DNA from: Roseovarius spongiae
GTDB taxonomy: Bacteria; Pseudomonadota; Alphaproteobacteria; Rhodobacterales; Rhodobacteraceae
NCBI RefSeq assembly: GCF_003651245.1
Contig: NZ_RAPE01000001.1
Span: 1,116,001-1,180,000 of the forward strand
Direction of reading: 5' to 3'
Length of the DNA stretch: 64,000 bases
Positions 56,261 through 63,975 of this stretch are shown here, one piece after another (position 1 is the first letter of the stretch; every line of letters starts with the position of its first letter). The position numbers were made by a program, and so were the translations under genes. Below the pieces are notes generated by a model. It was not told where the DNA came from. It did no database searches and saw only the letters and a program-made list of their open reading frames with translations.

Positions 56261-57598
56261 TCACTCGGCCCAGTCGCGCCCGGCGGCGCTGGCGCGCTCG
56301 CGCGCGCTCGGGTGGGCGGAGGGACGGAACGGCACCTCGCAGATCGTGGCGTCCACCGGCTTGCCCGAGGATTCGCAATAGGCTTCGGGCAGCTCGGCCC
56401 GCAATTGCGTGCCGATGCCGGACATCTCCCACGGGACGTATCCCAGCGCGATGTTGGTCCCCAGCTCCGGCGACCACCAGGGCGAGGTGAGATAACCGAC
56501 GCGCGCGCCGTCCAAGTCGCTCAGCAACCAGAAATCGGGCGCGTAATCGGTGATCGGCCGACCGCCGAGCGTCATGCCGACGAGCTTCCGCCGGAAGGGA
56601 TAGCCGCCCTCGTCGATCGCGGCGCGCTGGCGCTCGAGCGCGGCCTTGCCGATGTAATCGCCCGTCTTTTCGCGCGGGACCTGGTAGGCCAGGTTGACCT
56701 GGAAGGGCGAGGTTTCGGCGTCCATGTCTTGCCCCCAGGACAGGATGCCGGCGGCGATGCGGCGGTGGTGCGCGGGCGCGATCACCCGCAGGCCGAAGCG
56801 CGCGCCGGCGCCGCGGATCGCGTACCACAGCGCCTCGGCGTTGAGCGTGGCGTCGCGCAGGAACACCTCGTAGCCCTTTTCGCCGGAGAACCCGGTCTGG
56901 CTGATGACGACCGCGCAGCCGCCGATCTCGGCCTCCATCAGCCCGTAATAGGGCACGTCGCGGATCGCATCGCCGACGAGCGAGACCAGCAGATCCTCCG
57001 ACAGCGGCCCCTGGATCTGCACCGGGGAGACGTCGATCTCGGCGATTTCCACGTCGAAGCGGCGCCCGACATTGACGCCCTGAAGCCAGAACATGAGGTC
57101 AGAATCCGACAGCGAGAACCAGAATTCATCCTCCGCCAGCCGCAGCAGGACGGGATCGTTCAGGATGCCGCCCGCCTCATTGCAGAGGATGGCGTATTTT
57201 CCGTGCATCGGTTCGATCCCGGTGGCGTCGCGGGTGATGACGAAATCGACGAAGGCCTCGGCGTCCGGGCCGCGCACGCGGATCTGGCGTTCAACCGCGA
57301 CGTTCCAGAGCGTCACGCGGTTGACCAGCGCGTCGTATTCGGCCATCGCGCCGCCGTCCTCGGGGCGGACGTAGCCGCGCGGGTGATACATGCGGTTGTA
57401 GACCGTCGCGCGCCAGCACCCGGATTCCACCGAGAGGTGCCAGAAGGGCGATTTGCGCACGCGGGTCGAAATCAGCATCTGCACCGGCGTGGAGCCGGAT
57501 TGGCGCAGGTTGACCGGCACGGTGCGGTCGGACTGATCGACCGAGGCGACGTTGGGATGGGCGCGGGCGTCTTGCGGGGTGTGGGTTGTGTCGGGCAT
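56261..57598 (-). CDS. DmdA-like GcvT-family (aminomethyltransferase fold) protein
   Basis: The ATG at 57598 has a good AGAGGAG ribosome site. The 445-residue protein has a 45-residue unstructured lead, then a GcvT tetrahydrofolate-binding fold. Motifs such as VTLWNVAVERQ, GGILNDPVLLRL, EFWFSLSDSDLMFW, DVSPVQIQGP and AGILSWGQDMD are closer to DMSP demethylase DmdA than to glycine-cleavage GcvT, from memory of those families. A C-terminal barrel and an extra tail make it longer than DmdA (about 365-370 residues). It probably transfers a methyl or aminomethyl group to tetrahydrofolate. It is preceded by mmsA and its terminator and followed by the nitronate monooxygenase-like gene. Not a standard GcvT, because no gcvH/gcvP adjoin. 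Confidence 0.75.
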   Translation of the reverse strand: MPDTTHTPQDARAHPNVASVDQSDRTVPVNLRQSGSTPVQMLISTRVRKSPFWHLSVESGCWRATVYNRMYHPRGYVRPEDGGAMAEYDALVNRVTLWNVAVERQIRVRGPDAEAFVDFVITRDATGIEPMHGKYAILCNEAGGILNDPVLLRLAEDEFWFSLSDSDLMFWLQGVNVGRRFDVEIAEIDVSPVQIQGPLSEDLLVSLVGDAIRDVPYYGLMEAEIGGCAVVISQTGFSGEKGYEVFLRDATLNAEALWYAIRGAGARFGLRVIAPAHHRRIAAGILSWGQDMDAETSPFQVNLAYQVPREKTGDYIGKAALERQRAAIDEGGYPFRRKLVGMTLGGRPITDYAPDFWLLSDLDGARVGYLTSPWWSPELGTNIALGYVPWEMSGIGTQLRAELPEAYCESSGKPVDATICEVPFRPSAHPSARERASAAGRDWAE

Positions 57599-57807
57599 GA
57601 CGGATCTCCTCTTGCTGGGCCCGCCGGGGACCGGGGATCGGGGCGCTGCGGGCGTTTCACCCTGGCGCTGGCCCGTCCCTGCCCTGCAAGTTCGGAGAGC
57701 CTCATCATGCCCTAGGTATGGCGATACGGCTTACTGGCAAGGCGGGGAGGGCGGCAGGGCTGCGCCATGACCAGACGTCGAGCGGCGAAAACCGTCCGCG
57801 GCGACGC

Positions 57808-57841
57808 GAAAAGGGGCCGCGGCGAAATGCGCGGCCCCTTT
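57808..57841 (-). terminator. Terminator after mmsA
   Basis: On the minus strand AAAGGGGCCGCG pairs perfectly with CGCGGCCCCTTT over 12 bp around an 8-base loop and runs on into TTTT. It lies about 40 nt after the mmsA stop and separates mmsA from the GcvT-family gene. Confidence 0.85.
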
Positions 57842-57880
57842 CCTGAGGTTTCTTCGAGGAAACTGGCCCGGTGGCGCGGG

Positions 57881-59380
57881 TCAGTCCGCGGTCTTGAAGT
57901 GGAACTCGCCGCCTTCCTTGATCCCGCTCGGCCAGCGCGAGGTGACCGTCTTGGTCTTGGTGTAGAAGCGGAAGGCGTCGGGGCCGTACTGGTTGAGGTC
58001 GCCAAAGCCCGATTTCTTCCAGCCGCCGAAGGTGTAGTAGGACAGCGGCACCGGGATCGGGAAGTTGACGCCGACCATGCCGACATTCACCCGATCCGCA
58101 TAGTCGCGCGCGGTGTCCCCGTCGCGGGTGAAGATCGAGGTGCCGTTACCCATCTCGTGCGACGAGGCAAGATGCAGCGCCTCCTCGTAGGAGCCGGCGC
58201 GCAGGGTCGAGAGCACGGGGCCGAAGATCTCCTGCTGGTAGATATCCATGTCGGGGGTGACGTGGTCGAAGAGGTGCGGCCCGACGAAATGGCCGTTCTC
58301 GTAGCCTTGCAGCTTGAAGTCGCGCCCGTCGATCACCAGCTTCGCGCCCTGTTCGATCCCCGATTCCACCAGCCCCTCGATCCGGCGCTTGGCCTCAACG
58401 GTGATGACGGGGCCGTAATCCACGTCGTCGCCCGAGGTGTAGGGCCCGATCTTGAGGCTGTCGATGCGCGGCTTGAGCTTCTCGATCAGGCGGTCGGCGG
58501 TCTCGTCGCCCACGGGGACGGCCACCGAGATCGCCATGCAGCGTTCGCCCGCCGCGCCGTAGCCCGACCCCACCAGCGCGTCGGCGGCCTGGTCGAGATC
58601 CGCGTCGGGCATGATGATCATGTGGTTCTTGGCGCCGCCGAAGCACTGCGCGCGCTTCCCGTTCGAGCAGGCGCGCCCGTAGATGTATTGCGCGATCGGC
58701 GTGGAGCCGACGAAGCCCACTGCCTGGATCGTCTCGTTGTCGAGGATGGCGTCAACCGATTCCTTGTCGCCGTTGACGACCTGGCAGACGCCGTCGGGCA
58801 GCCCGGCCTCGGTCCACAGCTCGGCCAGCATCAGCGGGCAGGACGGGTCGCGCTCGGAGGGCTTGATGATGACGGAGTTGCCGGCGGCGATGGCCGGGCC
58901 CATCTTCCACAGCGGGATCATCGCCGGGAAGTTGAAGGGCGTGATGCCCGCCACCACGCCAAGCGGCTGGCGCATGGAGTAGATGTCGATGCCGTTGCTG
59001 GCGTTGACCGAATATTCCCCCTTGAGGAAATGCGGCGCGCCGATGCAGAATTCGATCACCTCGAGCCCGCGCTGCACGTCGCCCTTGGCGTCGGGCAGGG
59101 TCTTGCCGTGTTCGCGGCTGATCGCCTCGGCCAGCTTGTCCATGTCGCGATGCAGCAGGCGGATGTATTCCATCAGCACGCGCGCGCGCTTCTGCGGGTT
59201 GACGGCGGCCCACTTGGGCTGCGCCTCCGCGGCGGATGCGACGGCGCGGTCGAGCTCTTCGGCGGTCGCCAGCGGCACGCGCGCCTGCACTTCGCCGGTA
59301 GCCGGGTTGTAGACGTCGGAGAAGCGACCCGACGCGCCCTTGACATGCGCGCCGTCGATGTAATGCGTCAGTTCCTTCAT
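57881..59380 (-). CDS. mmsA: CoA-acylating methylmalonate-semialdehyde dehydrogenase
   Basis: MmsA turns methylmalonate semialdehyde, NAD+ and CoA into propionyl-CoA, the end of the valine route. The 499-residue aldehyde dehydrogenase has GITPFNFPAMIPLWKMGPA at the coenzyme/CoA site, FVGSTPIAQYIY, and the catalytic Cys281 in AAGERCMAIS. GGAKNHMIIMPDAD is typical of MmsA. Length is normal. An AGGAGG ribosome site precedes the ATG. It is apart from the valine operon (49471-52549) and divergent from a LysR gene, with a palindrome in the gap, so it has its own control. Confidence 0.94.
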   Translation of the reverse strand: MKELTHYIDGAHVKGASGRFSDVYNPATGEVQARVPLATAEELDRAVASAAEAQPKWAAVNPQKRARVLMEYIRLLHRDMDKLAEAISREHGKTLPDAKGDVQRGLEVIEFCIGAPHFLKGEYSVNASNGIDIYSMRQPLGVVAGITPFNFPAMIPLWKMGPAIAAGNSVIIKPSERDPSCPLMLAELWTEAGLPDGVCQVVNGDKESVDAILDNETIQAVGFVGSTPIAQYIYGRACSNGKRAQCFGGAKNHMIIMPDADLDQAADALVGSGYGAAGERCMAISVAVPVGDETADRLIEKLKPRIDSLKIGPYTSGDDVDYGPVITVEAKRRIEGLVESGIEQGAKLVIDGRDFKLQGYENGHFVGPHLFDHVTPDMDIYQQEIFGPVLSTLRAGSYEEALHLASSHEMGNGTSIFTRDGDTARDYADRVNVGMVGVNFPIPVPLSYYTFGGWKKSGFGDLNQYGPDAFRFYTKTKTVTSRWPSGIKEGGEFHFKTAD

Positions 59381-59459
59381 GGAATCCTCCTGTTCTGGTT
59401 CGGGCTCAACCTACTCTTGCAAATATTCGTGGAAAAGGGGCAATCTGACAAAGAGGATT

Positions 59460-59471
59460 TGCATTAATGCA
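59460..59471. promoter_or_regulatory. Palindrome TGCATTAATGCA between mmsA and LysR
   Basis: A perfect 12-bp palindrome lies in the 102-bp divergent gap, 11 bp before the LysR start and 79 bp from the mmsA start. A second TTGCA half-site occurs near 59417. It is a candidate LysR-type operator and, being so close to the LysR start, would allow autorepression. Confidence 0.5.
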
Positions 59472-59482
59472 GGGGCGCGCGG

Positions 59483-60379
59483 ATGGACAGCCAGTGGGAC
59501 GATCTCAAGGTGTTCCTCGCCGTCGCGCGCGCCGAGAGCCTGTCGGGCGCGGGCCGCATCCTCAAGGTCGACCCCGCCACCGTCGGGCGGCGCATCGCGC
59601 GGCTCGAACGGGCGCTGAAGGCGGCGCTCTTCGCCAAGTCCCCGCAGGGCTACGCGCTGACCAACGAGGGGCAGCGTCTGATGGACCACGCGATGCGCGC
59701 CGAGCAGGAGATGCTGGCCGCGTTCGAGGACGTGGGCGGGCACGGGCGGCAGTTGAGCGGGCAGATCAGGCTCGGGGCGCCGGACGGCATGGCGAATTTC
59801 GTGCTGCCCCAGGTCTGCACCGGCATCGTCGAGCAGAACCCCGATCTCGAGATCCAGATCGTCGCGCTGCCGCGGATCATCAACCTGTCCAAGCGCGAGG
59901 CCGACATGGCCATCGCGGTGAGCGCGCCCTCGGCCGGGCGGCTCAGCGTGCAGAAGCTGACCGACTACCACCTGCACCTGGTCGCGTCGCGCAACTACCT
60001 AGAGAAATCCGCGCCGCTCAACACCCGCGCGGATCTGCGCCATCACCGGATCATCGGCTACATCCAAGACATGATCTTCGACAAGGAGCTGGATTACCTG
60101 GCTGAAACGGGGCTCGACCGGGTCGACCTCGCGAGCAACTCGGTTTCCGTGCAGTTCAGCTGGCTGCGGCAGGCGGCGGGGATCGGGATCATGCACGACT
60201 TCGCGATCCCCTATGCGCGGGGGCTGGTGAAGGTGCTGGAGGACGAGATCAGCCTGACCCGCAGCTTCTACCTTGTGCGCCATGCCGAGGACCGCCGGCT
60301 CGAGCGGATGAACCGCTTTGCGGAGGCGCTGGCGCGCGGCATCCGGCGCGAGGTCGCGCGGCTGGAAGACCGGGCCTGA
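59483..60379 (+). CDS. LysR family regulator, probably of mmsA
   Basis: The 298-residue protein has the LysR helix-turn-helix (DLKVFLAVARAESLSGAGRI, then VDPATVGRRIARLERAL) and an effector domain (GQIRLGAPDGMANFVLPQV). It is divergent from mmsA, the usual arrangement for a LysR regulator and its target, and the gap holds a 12-bp palindrome. The effector is probably a valine-pathway intermediate, but this is inference. Confidence 0.88.
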   Translation: MDSQWDDLKVFLAVARAESLSGAGRILKVDPATVGRRIARLERALKAALFAKSPQGYALTNEGQRLMDHAMRAEQEMLAAFEDVGGHGRQLSGQIRLGAPDGMANFVLPQVCTGIVEQNPDLEIQIVALPRIINLSKREADMAIAVSAPSAGRLSVQKLTDYHLHLVASRNYLEKSAPLNTRADLRHHRIIGYIQDMIFDKELDYLAETGLDRVDLASNSVSVQFSWLRQAAGIGIMHDFAIPYARGLVKVLEDEISLTRSFYLVRHAEDRRLERMNRFAEALARGIRREVARLEDRA

Positions 60380-60461
60380 TCGCGTGGCGGGCGGCGGCGC
60401 TTGACAGGTTTCGCGGGATGGGGGACGCTGAAAGCGAAAAGCAACAAGAAGGGGCGACGCG

Positions 60462-60896
60462 ATGCTGGTGCAGCAAATCCTGAAGGCCAAGGGCGACAGC
60501 GCGGTCATCACCGTCAAACCCGGCACGCTGGTTTCGGACGCGGCGCGCATCCTGGCCGAGCGGCGGATCGGCGGGCTGGTGGTGTCGCGCGACGGCGAGG
60601 ACGTGGCCGGCATCCTGTCCGAGCGCGACATCGTGCGCTCGCTCGCCGTGCGCGGCGCGTCCTGCCTGGGCGAGAAGATCGACGACATGATGACCCGCAA
60701 CCCGGTCTGCGCGGCGCTTCAGGACACCTCGGACGGGGTGCTGGCGCGGATGACGGACGGGCGGTTCCGCCACATGCCCGTGGTCGAGGACGACAAGCTC
60801 GTCGGGATCGTGACCATCGGCGACGTGGTCAAGGCGCGCCTGCAGGAACTGTCGATGGAGAAGGACGCGCTCCAGAGCATGATCATGGGGCATTGA
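60462..60896 (+). CDS. Tandem CBS-domain protein
   Basis: The 144-residue protein consists of two CBS domains: GTLVSDAARILAERRIGGLVVS with DVAGILSERDIV in the first, and DTSDGVLARMTDGRFRHMPVVE with LVGIVTIGDVV in the second. A short helical tail follows. Stand-alone CBS pairs bind adenine nucleotides or SAM and regulate partners, which cannot be named here. The ribosome site is weak (AAGGGG about 8 nt upstream). It probably precedes coaD as an independent gene (93 nt gap). Confidence 0.88.
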   Translation: MLVQQILKAKGDSAVITVKPGTLVSDAARILAERRIGGLVVSRDGEDVAGILSERDIVRSLAVRGASCLGEKIDDMMTRNPVCAALQDTSDGVLARMTDGRFRHMPVVEDDKLVGIVTIGDVVKARLQELSMEKDALQSMIMGH

Positions 60897-60989
60897 GGCA
60901 GCGGCGCCGAGGGCTTGCAAACCGGCCTTCGCTGCTGCTTTCTGCGCGGATGAGATTCCCGAATCCGAATCCGAAGACGGAGACACCTG

Positions 60990-61481
60990 ATGCGCATCGG
61001 CCTTTATCCCGGCACGTTTGATCCGATCACGCTGGGCCATATCGACATTATCCGCCGCGGCTGCCTGTTGGTGGACCGGCTGGTAATCGGTGTTGCAATC
61101 AACCGTGACAAGGGGCCGCTCTTTTCGCTGGAGGATCGCGTGGCGATGATCGAGGCGGAGGCCGGGAACCTGGCCGCGGGCACCGGCGCCGAAATCGTCG
61201 TGCATCCGTTCGAGAACCTGCTGATCGACTGCGCCCGGGACGTCGGGGCGCAGGTGATCCTGCGCGGGCTTCGGGCGGTGGCCGATTTCGAGTATGAATT
61301 CCAGATGGTCGGCATGAACCGCGCGCTCGACGCGTCGGTCGAGACCGTGTTCCTGACGGCGGACGCCCATTACCAGGCGATCGCGTCCAAGCTGGTCAAG
61401 GAGATCGCCCGCCTCGGCGGTGACGTGAGCAAGTTCGTCACCCCGCCGGTCAATGCCGCCCTGCTGGAGAAATTCGCCTGA
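60990..61481 (+). CDS. coaD: Phosphopantetheine adenylyltransferase
   Basis: CoaD makes dephospho-CoA from 4'-phosphopantetheine and ATP. The 163-residue protein begins MRIGLYPGTFDPITLGHIDI with the TxGH nucleotidyltransferase motif (His17). It has VILRGLRAVADFEYEFQM, MNRALDASVETVFL and KLVKEIARLGGDVSKFVTP, all family hallmarks. A GGAGACACC-like ribosome region precedes it. Two strong hairpins follow the stop. Confidence 0.96.
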   Translation: MRIGLYPGTFDPITLGHIDIIRRGCLLVDRLVIGVAINRDKGPLFSLEDRVAMIEAEAGNLAAGTGAEIVVHPFENLLIDCARDVGAQVILRGLRAVADFEYEFQMVGMNRALDASVETVFLTADAHYQAIASKLVKEIARLGGDVSKFVTPPVNAALLEKFA

Positions 61482-61491
61482 CGGCAGGGCG

Positions 61492-61516
61492 AAAAACTCT
61501 TCACAGAAGAGTTTTT
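61492..61516. terminator. Bidirectional terminator after coaD
   Basis: AAAAACTCTTC and GAAGAGTTTTT form a perfect 11-bp stem around ACA, with T-tracts at the end on either strand. It lies 10 nt after the coaD stop and downstream of the convergent 47-residue gene, so it can end both transcripts. Confidence 0.85.
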
Positions 61517-61517
61517 C

Positions 61518-61544
61518 CCAAGACTATTGTGAAAATAGTCTTGG
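61518..61544. repeat. Second perfect hairpin next to the coaD terminator
   Basis: CCAAGACTATT and AATAGTCTTGG form a perfect 11-bp stem around GTGAA, 1 nt after the first hairpin and 1 nt from the stop of the minus-strand small gene. It has no T-run of its own. Confidence 0.75.
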
Positions 61545-61545
61545 A

Positions 61546-61689
61546 TCAGCGCCAGAACGCCATCCACTCGATAAGCTCCGCGCCCTTGCGCGCGAGGAAA
61601 ATCAGCCCCTCGGAGTCCTGGCGGATGTAATCGACCAAGAGCGCGCCGGCGACGATCAGCCCGATCCCGATGGCGATCCTGTTGGTCAT
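61546..61689 (-). CDS. Small membrane protein, 47 residues
   Basis: The minus strand from the ATG at 61689 encodes 47 residues: one hydrophobic helix (IAIGIGLIVAGALLVDYI) followed by a basic amphipathic segment (FLARKGAELIEWMAFWR). The pattern is that of single-pass inner-membrane small proteins. It lies about 82 nt after the gap stop on the same strand and ends at the tandem hairpins, so it could be the tail of the gap transcript. No family is recognised. The ribosome site is weak (GAG about 8 nt upstream), so confidence is moderate. Confidence 0.55.
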   Translation of the reverse strand: MTNRIAIGIGLIVAGALLVDYIRQDSEGLIFLARKGAELIEWMAFWR

Positions 61690-61771
61690 GGCGAGACTCT
61701 TTTCCGAACGGCTGCGGCCCCGCCGGGTATGCCTGACGGGGCCGCAGCGCGCAAGCTGTGCGAATACGCGT

Positions 61772-62773
61772 TTACTTCAGCCGGCCCATGTGGGCGGCGA
61801 GGTCGGCCATGCGCACCGAGAAGCCCCATTCGTTGTCGTACCAGGCCAGCACACGCACCAGCCGCCCGCCGGTCACGCGGGTCTGGGCGGGGGCGAAGAT
61901 GCTGCTTTCGTCGGTGTGGTTGAAATCCACGCTGACCTTGGGTTCGGGGTCATAGGCGAGGATACCCTTCATCGCGCCGTTCGCGGCTTTCTCGACGATG
62001 GCGTTCACCTCGTCCTCGGTCACGTCGCGCGCGGCGAGGAAGGTGAGATCCACCGCCGAGACATTGGGCGTCGGCACCCGGATGGCCGAGCCGTCGAGCT
62101 TGCCCTTGAGGGCGGGCAGCACCTCGCCCAACGCCTTCGCGGCGCCGGTGGAGGTCGGGATCATCGACATCGCCGCGGCGCGCGCGCGGTAGAGATCCTT
62201 GTGCCGCCGGTCCAGCGTCGGCTGATCGCCGGTATAGGCGTGGATCGTGGTCATGATGCCCGACTCGATGCCGATGCCTTCGTGCAGCACCTTGGCCAGC
62301 GGGGCGAGGCAGTTGGTGGTGCACGAGCCGTTCGAGATCATCCGCTCGTCGGCGCGCAGGTCCTCGTGGTTCACGCCCATCACTACGGTGCGGTCGACAT
62401 TCTTGCCGGGCGCCGAGAGCAGCACCTTGCCCGCGCCGCGCTCGAGATGCTTGCCGGCCTTTTCGCCGTCGTTGAACTTGCCCGTGCATTCCAGCAGCAC
62501 GTCGACGCCTGACCAGTCGAGTTCGTCAAGGTCGTAGGTCGAAAACATCTGCATCGGGCCGCGCCCGAGATCCATCGTGCCGTCGCCAAGCGTGATCTCG
62601 TTCGGAAAGCGGCCATGCACGCTGTCATACTTGATGAGATGCGCCGCGGTTTCCAGCGGGCCGGTCGCATTGACCTTGACCACCTGCACATCGTCGCGGT
62701 TTGACTGCGCAATATGCGCGAGCGTCGCGCGGCCGATCCGGCCGAAGCCGTTGATGCCGAGTTTGACTGTCAT
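61772..62773 (-). CDS. gap: Glyceraldehyde-3-phosphate dehydrogenase with GapB-like cofactor pocket
   Basis: The 333-residue protein has INGFGRIGRATLAH at the start, the catalytic Cys151 in SNGSCTTNCLAPL, HAYTGDQPTLD and WYDNEWGFSVRM. In NAD-specific enzymes the residue after the Asn in VNDL is Asp, which binds the adenosine ribose. Here it reads VNATGPLE with Ala36, as in Bacillus GapB, which prefers NADP and works in gluconeogenesis. So this may be the anabolic or NADP-using isozyme. No other Calvin or glycolysis gene adjoins. The ATG is preceded by AGGAG. Confidence 0.93.
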   Translation of the reverse strand: MTVKLGINGFGRIGRATLAHIAQSNRDDVQVVKVNATGPLETAAHLIKYDSVHGRFPNEITLGDGTMDLGRGPMQMFSTYDLDELDWSGVDVLLECTGKFNDGEKAGKHLERGAGKVLLSAPGKNVDRTVVMGVNHEDLRADERMISNGSCTTNCLAPLAKVLHEGIGIESGIMTTIHAYTGDQPTLDRRHKDLYRARAAAMSMIPTSTGAAKALGEVLPALKGKLDGSAIRVPTPNVSAVDLTFLAARDVTEDEVNAIVEKAANGAMKGILAYDPEPKVSVDFNHTDESSIFAPAQTRVTGGRLVRVLAWYDNEWGFSVRMADLAAHMGRLK

Positions 62774-62959
62774 GGGAACTCTCCTGTTTCGGCTTGGGTT
62801 GAGGGGCGTATAGTCCGCGCCGCCGAGCCGTGAAAGGTGTAAAACGGCCCCTGCGGCGTGATAGCGTTAACGGATCCGGGCCGCGCCGCAGGTGCGCGAT
62901 GCGCAGGAGTTTGCAGGCGGGCGGTGACGCGCGGTACCGGGCCGACGGGGAGACATGCG

Positions 62960-63931
62960 ATGAGCGGATTGCTGGCGCTGCTGGACGACGTGGCGGCGAT
63001 CGCCAAGGTTGCGGCGGCCTCGGTCGACGACGTGGCGGCGCAGGCGGCCAAGGCGGGCGCCAAGACCGCCGGGGCGGTGATCGATGACGCAGCGGTCTCG
63101 CCCGGCTACGTGCAGGGCTTCGCGCCGGCGCGCGAGTTGCCCATCGTCGGGCGCATCGCGCTGGGGTCGATCCGCAACAAGCTGCTGATCCTGCTGCCAG
63201 CGGGGCTGTTGCTGTCGAACTACGCGCCCTGGCTGATCCCGATCCTGCTGATGCTGGGCGGCGCGTATCTGTGTTTCGAGGGGGCCGAGAAGGTCTGGCG
63301 CAAGCTGTTCGCGCCAGCCGGGCACGGTGACGGGGCAGAGGACGCGAAGGGCGATCCCAGGCATCTGGAGGAAAGAAAGATCGCGGGTGCGATCAAGACC
63401 GATTTCATCCTTTCGGCCGAGATCATGACCATCGCGCTTGCCGCGATTCCCGAGAGCGGGTTCTGGATGGAGGCGGCGACGCTCTTCGTCGTGGCGGTGG
63501 GGATTACCGTGGCGGTCTACGGCAGCGTGGCGCTGATCGTGAAGATGGACGATATCGGCCTGCTGATGAGCAGGAAGGGCCGGCTGCGCCTCACGCGGTC
63601 GGCCGGGCGCGCGATCGTGGCGGGGATGCCCGGGTTCCTGGCGCTGTTGCTGGTGGTGGGTACGGCGGCGATGCTCTGGGTCGGCGGGTCGATCCTGGTG
63701 CATGGGGCGCATGAACTGGGCTGGCATGCGCCGGACGCGCTCATCCGAAGCGCCGTGGCCGGTGTGCTGGAAGGGCGCGGCGGCGCATATGCAGGAGCGC
63801 TCGGCTGGGGCTTGACGGCGCTGATGGACGCGGTGCTGGGTCTTGCGGTCGGGCTGGTTCTCATCCCGATCGGCACACGGGTGATCGGGCCGCTCTGGGG
63901 CCGGCTGCGACGGCTCAACCCGGTCGTATGA
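62960..63931 (+). CDS. DUF808 family (YedI-like) membrane protein
   Basis: The start MSGLLALLDDVAAIAKVAAAS at 62960 is the family N-terminus. The 323-residue protein has an Ala-rich amphipathic lead (to about residue 45). Membrane helices follow: LLILLPAGLLLSNYAPWLIPILLMLGGAYL, EIMTIALAAIPESGF, ATLFVVAVGITVAVYGSVALIV, MPGFLALLLVVGTAAMLWVGG and others. KTDFILSAEIMTI and GSIRNKLL are DUF808 motifs. Function unknown. It is divergent from gap across a 186-bp gap. Confidence 0.88.
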   Translation: MSGLLALLDDVAAIAKVAAASVDDVAAQAAKAGAKTAGAVIDDAAVSPGYVQGFAPARELPIVGRIALGSIRNKLLILLPAGLLLSNYAPWLIPILLMLGGAYLCFEGAEKVWRKLFAPAGHGDGAEDAKGDPRHLEERKIAGAIKTDFILSAEIMTIALAAIPESGFWMEAATLFVVAVGITVAVYGSVALIVKMDDIGLLMSRKGRLRLTRSAGRAIVAGMPGFLALLLVVGTAAMLWVGGSILVHGAHELGWHAPDALIRSAVAGVLEGRGGAYAGALGWGLTALMDAVLGLAVGLVLIPIGTRVIGPLWGRLRRLNPVV

Positions 63932-63936
63932 GCGGG

Positions 63937-63951
63937 TTAACCTGTCGCTAA
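63937..63951. promoter_or_regulatory. Near-match CtrA-type box at right edge
   Basis: TTAACCTGTCGCTAA followed by CC differs from TTAA-N7-TTAACC by one base. It lies 25 bp before a possible start at 63976. Not shown to be functional. Confidence 0.4.
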
Positions 63952-63975
63952 CCATGATGTGCCAGTGTCGGGCGG

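Noticed and set aside
57767-59467. A 566-codon frame antisense to mmsA
   Set aside because: Shadow of mmsA; composition is like other antisense frames.
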